In this document: in pieces, positions 55,872 through 62,550 of the stretch
How the letters are laid out: each line of letters starts with the position of its first letter
Position numbering within the stretch: position 1 is the first letter of the stretch
Origin: Maritimibacter alkaliphilus
Lineage (GTDB): Bacteria; Pseudomonadota; Alphaproteobacteria; Rhodobacterales; Rhodobacteraceae
Reading direction: 5' to 3'
Assembly (NCBI RefSeq): GCF_019801605.1
Contig: NZ_JAHVIT010000002.1
Coordinates: forward strand, 558,001-622,000
Length of the DNA stretch: 64,000 nt
Made by a program: the position numbers and the translations under genes
The notes under the pieces: generated by a model
What the model was told of the DNA's origin: nothing
What the model saw: the letters and a program-made list of their open reading frames with translations, nothing else
The model's database searches: none

Positions 55872-56876
55872 TTACTTGGCGGTTTCTTCCATGTAGATGT
55901 CGAGCAGCTTCTGGCCGGCTTCGCCGGTCTTGGCGACATAGGCCTCGGAGGCCGGGCCGAACATCTGTTCGCGGAAGGCGGCGCGCTCTGCCTCATCCGC
56001 GACGCGGACGTTGGTGCCGGCGTCCTTGATGGCGTCCAGCGAGGCTTCGACGGCCGCGGCCTTGTGGGCGGTCATCTCGGGGATCACTTCGGCGAAGGCA
56101 TCGGTGATGATGGTCTTGTAGTCGTCCGGCAGGCTTTCCCAGAACATCGGGTTGAAGAGGACGACATCCTCCATCGCACCGTGATCGGAGACGACGAGGT
56201 ACTTCTGCACTTCGTAGAACTTCATCGCGCGGATGGTGTCGAGCGGGTTTTCCTCGCCGTCCACGACGCCGGTCTGAAGCGAGGTGTAGAGCTCGCCGAA
56301 GGGCAGGGCGATGGCGGAGGCGCCAAGCGCGTTGAACTGTTCGATCAGGATCGAGCTGTCCATGACGCGGAACTTCTGGCCCGAGAAATCGGAGATCGAG
56401 TCGAGCGGCTTGTTCGAGGTGAACTGCTTCTTGCCGTTCGGCCAGAGCTCGATCGCGACGAGGCCCTTGTCCGAGAAGCTGTCGAGCAGCGCCTGACCGA
56501 AGGGGCCGTCGCGCAGGGCGGCGGCGGCCTCGGCGTCCTCGGGGATCAGGTAGGGCACGTCGAGGATCGACACCAGCGGGTTGAAGCCGCCGAGGAAGGC
56601 GGCGGGGGCGACGGTCGCCTCCATCGTGCCGAGCTGCACGCCTTCGTTCATCTGGCGCTGGTTGCCCAGCTGGCCCTGCGGGAAGATCTGGAATTCGACG
56701 GCGCCCTCGGTGCGCTCCTTCACCAGTTCCGCGACCTTCTCGAGGTGGATGTGGCGGCTCTGCTGGGTGGATTCGAGATGGCCGATCTTCGCGACGTAGT
56801 CCTGCGCCATGGCAGGTGCGGCGAAGCCGAGGCCGGTTGCCGCGACGGCGGCGAAGAGGATGGAGGTGGTTTTCAT
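55872..56876 (-). CDS. TRAP transporter substrate-binding protein DctP (pyrimidine-gene-linked)
   Basis: A 334-residue periplasmic receptor with a 24-residue signal peptide (MKTTSILFAAVAATGLGFAA to AMA). GAVEFQIFPQGQLGNQRQMNEGVQLGTMEATV and FSGQKFRVMDSSILIEQFNALGASAIALPFGELYTSLQTGVVDGEENPLDTI are the DctP signatures, including the Arg of the RVMDS segment that normally grips the substrate carboxylate. First structural gene of the operon, downstream of a probable operator and of the XRE regulator. Ligand identity is inferred only from neighbours. Confidence 0.93.
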   Translation of the reverse strand: MKTTSILFAAVAATGLGFAAPAMAQDYVAKIGHLESTQQSRHIHLEKVAELVKERTEGAVEFQIFPQGQLGNQRQMNEGVQLGTMEATVAPAAFLGGFNPLVSILDVPYLIPEDAEAAAALRDGPFGQALLDSFSDKGLVAIELWPNGKKQFTSNKPLDSISDFSGQKFRVMDSSILIEQFNALGASAIALPFGELYTSLQTGVVDGEENPLDTIRAMKFYEVQKYLVVSDHGAMEDVVLFNPMFWESLPDDYKTIITDAFAEVIPEMTAHKAAAVEASLDAIKDAGTNVRVADEAERAAFREQMFGPASEAYVAKTGEAGQKLLDIYMEETAK

Positions 56877-56954
56877 TATACGCTCCCCAAGGGTCCCTTG
56901 TTGCGATGGATGCCTGAGCGTTCACTCTAGCGTGTCCTTCGTCAATGGGGAAAA

Positions 56955-56968
56955 TCTCAAAAATGAGA
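56955..56968. promoter_or_regulatory. Inverted repeat TCTCA-AAAA-TGAGA upstream of dctP
   Basis: A 5-bp perfect inverted repeat with a 4-nt A centre, 79 bp upstream of the dctP ATG and between dctP and the XRE gene. The spacing suits an XRE-family (Cro/cI-like) dimer, so the adjacent regulator is the natural candidate. Confidence 0.5.
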
Positions 56969-57028
56969 CGGCAGCGCAAGCCCTGACGTGCACGTTGGGT
57001 CACCTGCCGTGAATTTGGGCGCTTCGGC

Positions 57029-57910
57029 TCAGGTGATCCCGTGCTTCGCGATCAGCGATTCGACGTGCGCCGCGGCTTCCATTCCCTTGAGCGAGGTGGC
57101 CCAGAGCCGCTGCGCGATCCCCTCGTGCAACTCCAGCGCCTCGGGGGCCTGGGTGATCAGGCCGACGCCCACCCGGATGTTGGGATTGTGGCCCAGCCGG
57201 AAGGGGCTGATCGTCAGGGTCGAGGCGCCGCCCTTGCGGGCGATCTGGAACGAGGTCGAGGGGATCGGTTCGCGTGCGACACCGATCTGGATGCCGATAT
57301 CGGGCTCGCGCAGCATCCGCACGATATGCTCCACCTCGGCCAGGGCCATGCGTCGGCGGGCCTGCCGTTCCTCCGGGGCGAGATCGAAGCGCCCCTCCAG
57401 CCCGTCGCGCAGGAATTTCTCAAGGTCCTGGTCCGAGATGATCGAGGCCAGAAGCGGACGACGCTGTTGAAAACGCTGCTTTCTCTGCGACAGGATCGAC
57501 AGGATCGTATCCACGTCCGGCGCGGCACCCCCACCCACGGACTCACGCAGCACATCGGCCAGAACCCGGTCGTAGTTTTCCGTGGTGACGAGGTAGGAGA
57601 TCGGGCTGAAGAGGCCGATGATCTGCTCGCTGTCGTCCTCGATCTGGCGCATGCGTTCGAAGAAGCCGACGGCATTGGCGACGTATTCGATACCGACGCC
57701 CAGCAAGGTGGGCAGCGAGACGTGAAGCTCGTCCGCGATGGCGGTCAGCATCTCGATCTTGGCGATCTCGCCTTTCTCGGCGCGGTAGAGCGCGGCGCGG
57801 GAAATTCCCAGCCTCTGCGCCAGGTCCTCGGGCGAGAGGCCGCGGCCCAGCCGGTGGGCGCGCAGCCGCGCCCCGACTTCGAGGAAGTTTACCTTGCTGG
57901 ACTGGGTCAC
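57029..57910 (-). CDS. XRE-family transcriptional regulator
   Basis: A protein of about 293 residues with an N-terminal Cro/cI HTH: GARLRAHRLGRGLSPEDLAQRLGISRAALYRAEKGEIAKIEMLTAIADELHVSLPTLLG. The following 220 residues are a helical-plus-beta sensor body of unknown ligand specificity, with a FERMRQIEDDSEQI helix. I start it at GTG 57910; an alternative in-frame GTG at 58003 gives 324 residues, and ribosome sites are weak for both, so the exact start is uncertain. It is 152 bp upstream of dctP on the same strand, with the TCTCA-N4-TGAGA repeat between, so it is the most likely regulator of the TRAP-pyr operon. Confidence 0.82.
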   Translation of the reverse strand: MTQSSKVNFLEVGARLRAHRLGRGLSPEDLAQRLGISRAALYRAEKGEIAKIEMLTAIADELHVSLPTLLGVGIEYVANAVGFFERMRQIEDDSEQIIGLFSPISYLVTTENYDRVLADVLRESVGGGAAPDVDTILSILSQRKQRFQQRRPLLASIISDQDLEKFLRDGLEGRFDLAPEERQARRRMALAEVEHIVRMLREPDIGIQIGVAREPIPSTSFQIARKGGASTLTISPFRLGHNPNIRVGVGLITQAPEALELHEGIAQRLWATSLKGMEAAAHVESLIAKHGIT

Positions 57911-58205
57911 CCTGTTTCCGCCGTTCGATCCGCCTTGCGGCTCGTTCGGCCGCGTCTCGAAAATGATCCAATCATGTGTCGAGCCGGTCTGCAACGGGGG
58001 CACAACGGCGGGCGCGGGCAGAATCAGCGAAAATGGCTGTCTTGTCAGGGCTGCGGGGCGTCTGTGGGCCTGCCTCGAATTCTGGACGTCCGAGGGAGGC
58101 TGCCGGGTTTTCGGGCATTTTGGCTCTGGCCGGGCGCGGTGACCCCGTTCTTCTCACTCCTGAGACGGCGCGGGGAAACGGGGCGCCCGGAGGCGCCCCG
58201 GGGCC

Positions 58206-58859
58206 TCAGCCCATGCGGAAGTCGCGGATATGCGCGGGCATCTCGACGCCGTCCAGATTGCGCGGATCGGGAATCGGCTCGCCCACGACGGTCTGCACGG
58301 GAATCACCCCGGCCCAGATCGGCAGGGCGTAATCCTCATCCTCGTCCGACGGCTGGCCGGTGCGGACCTTGGCGCTGCCTTCCTCGATCTTCATGCCGAG
58401 GACCATGGTCGCCTTCAGGTCCTGTTCATGATCGGGGCGCAGCCCGTCGTACCGGCCCGGGAAGAGGCCGTTCACGAAGCGCGCCAGCTTGGCCAGCTTC
58501 TCGTCCGGGTCCTCCACCTTGAAGGCGGTGCCGAAGAGCGTGACCGAGCGCGAGTTGACCGAATGGTGCATCCCGGAGCGGGCCATGACGAACCCGTCGA
58601 GGATCGAGACCGAGAGGCAGACCTCGGCCTCCTTGCCCGCGCGCAGCGCGCGGCTGGCCGAAGAGCCGTGCCAGTAGACGTGATCGCCCTCGCGCCATTG
58701 CAGCGTCGGCGTGACATAGGGCTTGCCGTCCATGACGTATCCGACGCTGCACAGCGGCTGCGCGTCGAGGATCGCGTCGATGGTCTCGCGGTCGAAATGC
58801 CCCCGCTGGTGCGAACGGCGCAGGCGGCTCCGGTCCGTGACGGGAAGGCTGTCGGCCAT
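58206..58859 (-). CDS. Pyridoxamine 5-phosphate oxidase-related FMN-binding protein
   Basis: A 217-residue split-barrel protein of the PNPOx-like family. YVTPTLQWREGDHVYWHGSSASRAL and SVTLFGTAFKVEDPDEKLAKL are the FMN-binding barrel segments, and the C-terminus VWxG-like YALPIWAGVIPVQTV closes the barrel. It may be a PNP oxidase, a heme-utilisation or a flavin-reductase relative; the reaction is not clear. AGGA precedes the ATG. It is divergent from a MocR/PdxR regulator by 60 bp, a common arrangement in which the regulator controls the PNPOx-like gene in response to pyridoxal phosphate. Confidence 0.85.
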   Translation of the reverse strand: MADSLPVTDRSRLRRSHQRGHFDRETIDAILDAQPLCSVGYVMDGKPYVTPTLQWREGDHVYWHGSSASRALRAGKEAEVCLSVSILDGFVMARSGMHHSVNSRSVTLFGTAFKVEDPDEKLAKLARFVNGLFPGRYDGLRPDHEQDLKATMVLGMKIEEGSAKVRTGQPSDEDEDYALPIWAGVIPVQTVVGEPIPDPRNLDGVEMPAHIRDFRMG

Positions 58860-58919
58860 GGGATGTTCCTTTCTCTTCGATTGCCCGATGGGGGATACCG
58901 CGCTATTGGCGTGTTCGAC
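58860..58919. promoter_or_regulatory. Divergent control region between PNPOx-like gene and MocR regulator
   Basis: Only 60 bases separate the two start codons, so promoters and operator must overlap here. A repeated CGATTG/CGATGG hexamer (58878 and 58886) is the one direct repeat I can see. Confidence 0.4.
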
Positions 58920-60344
58920 ATGTCCACCTCTGCGATTTCTCACCAGTCCAATCTGGACGCCGCCCTGTTCCGCCTGACACTGGACCGGCAGGGGGCGCAA
59001 CCGCTGCAACAGCAGCTGGCGGAAGAGTTGCGCGGGCTGATCCGCACCGGGCGCCACGCGGGCGCGCGGCTGCCGGCGAGCCGGACGCTGGCGGCGGAGC
59101 TGTCGGTCTCGCGGATGACGGTGACCACGGCCTACGATCAGCTCACCGCCGAGGGGTACCTGGTGGCGCGGCGCGGGGCCGGGACCTACGTCGCGGCAGA
59201 CCTGCCGCATCTGGCGCCGCCGGCCCCGCGCCGGGCCCCGCCACTGGCCGCGCCGGCGCCCTACCTGCCGTTCCAGCCGGGCGTGCCGGACCAGCGGCTC
59301 TTTCCCCATCGCCTCTGGGCGCGGCACCTCGAACGGGCGTGGCGCCATCCGCCGCCCGCGCTGCTGGCACGCGCCGATCCCTTCGGTTGGGGCCCGCTGC
59401 GGGTGGCAATCAGCGAGCACCTTGCCGCGTGGCGCGGGCTGGAGGCGGCGCCGGACCAGATCGTCATCACCGGCGGCGCCTGGGATGCCTTCGACCTGAT
59501 CAGCCAGCAGGTGGCCCTGCGCGGAGGCGCGATCGCGGTGGAGGACCCGGGCTGGCCCACGCTGCACCGACTGCTGACACGGCGCGGGGTGACGCCGCAT
59601 CCGGTGCGCATCGACGAGAGCGGCTTCGATCCGGCGGCCTGTCCGGCGGGGACGGCGGCGGCCGTGGTCACGCCCTCGCGCCACTATCCGACCGGGCGGG
59701 CGATGCCGTTGTCCCGGCGGCTGCAGGTGCTGCACTGGGCTGAGGCCGAAGGCGCGCTGGTGGTGGAGGACGACTATGACAGCGAATTCCGCTACCAGGG
59801 GCAGCCGCTGCCCTCGCTCGCGGGTCTCGATGGTCTGCGTCGCACGATCTACATGGGCAGCTTTTCCAAGCTGCTGAGCCCGGCACTGCGGATCGGCTAC
59901 CTCGTCCTGCCCGAAACGCTGGTGGGGGCGGTGCGGGAGGACCTTGCCGTGACCGGGGTGCGGGCGTCGCTGCTGCCACAGCCCGCCCTGGCGGAGTTCA
60001 TGGCAAGCGGAGACTTCGCCACCCACCTGCGCCGGATGCGGCGGGTCTATGCCCGGCGGCAGGGTCATCTGCTGGCCGCGCTGGAGGCGGCAGGTGCGGG
60101 CGCGGCACTGGCGTTGAAGCCGGACCCCTCCGGGATGCACCTGGTGCTGTCCCTGTGCGACGGGCAGAGCGATGCCGCCATCGCCGCCGGGGCGGAAGCG
60201 CGGGGGATCGGGCCCCGGGCGCTGAGCTCCCACGCGCTGCTGCCGGAGGCGCCGCAGGGCCTGATACTGGGCTACGCGGCCTTCGAGCCGGAGGAACTGG
60301 ATGCCGCCGCCCGCGTGTTGGCAGAGGTGCTGGCGCAGGGCTGA
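58920..60344 (+). CDS. MocR/PdxR-type PLP-dependent transcriptional regulator
   Basis: A 474-residue GntR-HTH plus aminotransferase-I fusion. The HTH is QPLQQQLAEELRGLIRTGRHAGARLPASRTLAAELSVSRMTVTTAYDQL; the PLP domain has VVTPSRHYPTGRAM, VVEDDYDSEFRY with the cofactor Asp, and the Schiff-base Lys in GSFSKLLSP. Such proteins sense PLP or a PLP-amino acid adduct. Divergence from the PNPOx-like gene strongly suggests autogenous and divergent control. Upstream ribosome site is weak (GGCGTG), so the start is less certain than the family. Confidence 0.92.
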   Translation: MSTSAISHQSNLDAALFRLTLDRQGAQPLQQQLAEELRGLIRTGRHAGARLPASRTLAAELSVSRMTVTTAYDQLTAEGYLVARRGAGTYVAADLPHLAPPAPRRAPPLAAPAPYLPFQPGVPDQRLFPHRLWARHLERAWRHPPPALLARADPFGWGPLRVAISEHLAAWRGLEAAPDQIVITGGAWDAFDLISQQVALRGGAIAVEDPGWPTLHRLLTRRGVTPHPVRIDESGFDPAACPAGTAAAVVTPSRHYPTGRAMPLSRRLQVLHWAEAEGALVVEDDYDSEFRYQGQPLPSLAGLDGLRRTIYMGSFSKLLSPALRIGYLVLPETLVGAVREDLAVTGVRASLLPQPALAEFMASGDFATHLRRMRRVYARRQGHLLAALEAAGAGAALALKPDPSGMHLVLSLCDGQSDAAIAAGAEARGIGPRALSSHALLPEAPQGLILGYAAFEPEELDAAARVLAEVLAQG

Positions 60345-60452
60345 GGCACGGGACGGGCGACGTGGCGCGCGTCCGGTTGGAGGACAGGCGGGGCTCCGCT
60401 GGCGGGACCTTCTCGGGGGGGTGACTCTTGTCCGCCCTGCTAGGTCGGGCTA

Positions 60453-60492
60453 GATCAACCCTTGGTTGTTTTAGTCGCGCGTTGGGTTGATC
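60453..60492. promoter_or_regulatory. Spaced inverted repeat upstream of the barrel-sensor gene pair
   Basis: GATCAACCC (60453-60461) and GGGTTGATC (60484-60492) are a perfect 9-bp inverted repeat, 22 bp apart, 216 bp before the ATG at 60708. The rest of 60345-60707 contains no supported gene. Confidence 0.45.
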
Positions 60493-60707
60493 GGGCAGTG
60501 CGCCGCTCACATGGGGCTTGGGCAAGGCGTGCGGTGGTCCGCATGCCTCGGTATAGGCAAGGCTGCCTTTGCCCGATGGGGAGGGTTTTCGCCGGGTGCC
60601 CCGGCCCGGTATCTGTTAACGTGTTGGGGACGCAGGTATTCGAAGGCGACGGGCCGACACACGGCCCCGCAGAGCCCTGAAGGGGCCAGGTGAGGCGAGG
60701 ACGTGAC

Positions 60708-61328
60708 ATGACAGGCCGCAAGACAATGGATCGGGCCGCAGTAGCGGCATGGGATCGCGCCGCCATGGCGGTATGTCTGAGCGCGGGGCTGGCCCTGCTG
60801 CCCGCAGGGACCCTGCGGGCGGACGGGCTGTTCTTCAAGACCGACGTCTCGGAGAACAGCGTCGACACCGTCGGTGTCATGGCCCGCGGTCCGCTGACCT
60901 TCGGCGTCAACTACTCCGATTACGTGGGCGGCCACTCGGTGAGCCTGACGGCGACCTATGCGTTCCCGCTGGGGGATGTCGCGACCTTGCGGGTCGGTCC
61001 CAGCCTCGGGCGCGCCTATGGTGACGGGGCGGAGGAGGACTGGCGGCTGGGGGCCAAGCTGGCGGTGGACCGCTACCAGACCACGCGCTTCGGCTATGTC
61101 TACCTGCTGGGGGAATACAACACGATCGACAACGACTGGTACGTCGGCGCCCAGGCTGGCGTGCCCTCGGGCTGGGGCATCGAGGTCTCGGCCGGGGGCA
61201 GTGACGCCTATGACGCGCGTACGGTGGCCCTGACCCGCCGGATCGGCGAGGGGCCGGTGACCCTGCGCGCCGGTTACAAGCTGCTGGCGGAAGAAGCCTT
61301 CATCGGCGTCTCGATCAACACCTTCTGA
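60708..61328 (+). CDS. Putative small outer-membrane beta-barrel protein
   Basis: A 206-residue protein with a signal peptide (about 1-37, ending LRADG) and a body of alternating short strands (LTFGVNYSDYVGGHSVSLTATYAFPLG, VATLRVGPSLGRAY, YVYLLGEYNTIDNDWYVGAQAG) ending in F, the pattern of a small outer-membrane barrel. The ATG at 60708 is fixed by GAGGA six bases upstream. No family name is recognised. It is 73 bp before a membrane Cache protein and near a cellulose-synthase-like enzyme, so a role in polysaccharide export or surface display is conceivable. Confidence 0.68.
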   Translation: MTGRKTMDRAAVAAWDRAAMAVCLSAGLALLPAGTLRADGLFFKTDVSENSVDTVGVMARGPLTFGVNYSDYVGGHSVSLTATYAFPLGDVATLRVGPSLGRAYGDGAEEDWRLGAKLAVDRYQTTRFGYVYLLGEYNTIDNDWYVGAQAGVPSGWGIEVSAGGSDAYDARTVALTRRIGEGPVTLRAGYKLLAEEAFIGVSINTF

Positions 61329-61334
61329 GCGGCC

Positions 61335-61353
61335 CCCGGGACCCGTTCCCGGG
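61335..61353 (+). other. Hairpin between barrel and Cache genes
   Basis: CCCGGGA (61335-61341) pairs with TCCCGGG (61347-61353); no U-tract. It could be an intercistronic structure. Confidence 0.35.
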
Positions 61354-61401
61354 CACAGAGAGCCGGTCGGGACACTGGCCACAGACCAACGGAACAGAGC
61401 G

Positions 61402-62514
61402 ATGACCGACACCTCCCACACCTCCGCCCTGCCACGCCTCTCGCTCCGGCGGGCGGCGGCGCTTTTCGTGCTGGTGACCGTGCTGCTGGCCGGTCTCGCG
61501 ATCACGCTGATCTTCGGCAACCGCAGCGACGACCTCGTCGATCAGGCGCTGGACCGCGCGGTGACCCTGCGCACCACCGCCGCCGGCGAGGTCGTGGCCC
61601 GCGCGATCCAGGACGATTGGCAAGACCTCGTGTTCCTGTCGAACATGCTGGCGACGGCGGACGAGGAACGGATCACCGGGATCATCGAGGGGTTGCAGGG
61701 CGAGGGGACCCGTCTGTCCTGGGTCGGCTACGCCGGAACGGACGGGATCGTGCGCGCGGCCTCCGACGGGCTTCTGGTGGGCGCGGACGTGAGCCAGCGG
61801 CCGTGGTTCCGCAACGGGCTGCAAAACGGCTTTGCCGGAGACGTGCACGAGGCGGTGCTGCTGGCCAACGCGTTGCAGAAGGAGGGGGAGGAGCCGCTGC
61901 GCTTCATCGACCTCGCGCAGCCGGTGCGCGATGCCGACGGCAGTGTCGTCGGCGTGGTGGCGATGCATATCAACATGAACTGGCTGGTAGACACGGTGCG
62001 CGAGACGGGCCGCATCATGGCGATCGACCTCTTCCTGATCAACGCGGCCGGGGATGTCATCGTCGCACCCGAAGGCACCGCGCCCGGGGCCGAGGAACTC
62101 TCGCTGCTGCGCGCGGCGCGTATCGGGAGCAGCAGCGCCACGCGGGCGACATGGCCGGACGGGCAGGATTACTTCACCTCCCTCGTGCCCAGTGTCACCT
62201 ATGGCGATCTGCCCTCCTTCGGCTGGCGCCTGGCCGGGCGGATCGAGAGCGACAGCTTCCGGCCCGGCCTGTCCAGCCTGCGCTCGACCGTGCTGATCGC
62301 CGCCGCCGTGGTGGTGGTGATCTTTGCCGTGATGACCGTGCTCTTCTCACTGATCGTGCTGCAACCGTTCCGGGTGCTGGCCACCGCGGCCCGTGGGCTG
62401 GCCGAGGGCCGCGATCCCTATCTGCCCGAGGGGGGTGTCACCCGCGAGGCGGCCCGGATCGCCTGGGCGCTCGCCCGGCTTCAATCCGGGCGGCCGAAGT
62501 CTCCGGACGCCTGA
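61402..62514 (+). CDS. Membrane protein with periplasmic dCache sensor domain, no output domain
   Basis: A 370-residue protein: a membrane helix at 18-39, a periplasmic double-Cache domain (residues 45-290) with SQRPWFRNGLQNGFAGDVHEAVL and LAQPVRDADGSVVGVVAMHINM, a second helix at about 296-320 and a short HAMP-like tail (LQPFRVLATAARGLAEG). There is no kinase, GGDEF, methyl-accepting or phosphatase domain, so signal output must go through a partner. It follows the barrel gene and converges with the glycosyltransferase. Cache domains bind small ligands such as amino acids, organic acids or polyamines. Confidence 0.8.
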   Translation: MTDTSHTSALPRLSLRRAAALFVLVTVLLAGLAITLIFGNRSDDLVDQALDRAVTLRTTAAGEVVARAIQDDWQDLVFLSNMLATADEERITGIIEGLQGEGTRLSWVGYAGTDGIVRAASDGLLVGADVSQRPWFRNGLQNGFAGDVHEAVLLANALQKEGEEPLRFIDLAQPVRDADGSVVGVVAMHINMNWLVDTVRETGRIMAIDLFLINAAGDVIVAPEGTAPGAEELSLLRAARIGSSSATRATWPDGQDYFTSLVPSVTYGDLPSFGWRLAGRIESDSFRPGLSSLRSTVLIAAAVVVVIFAVMTVLFSLIVLQPFRVLATAARGLAEGRDPYLPEGGVTREAARIAWALARLQSGRPKSPDA

Positions 62515-62550
62515 GCCCGTTCGGCGGGCCTCCGGCGGCTCCGGTCCGCT

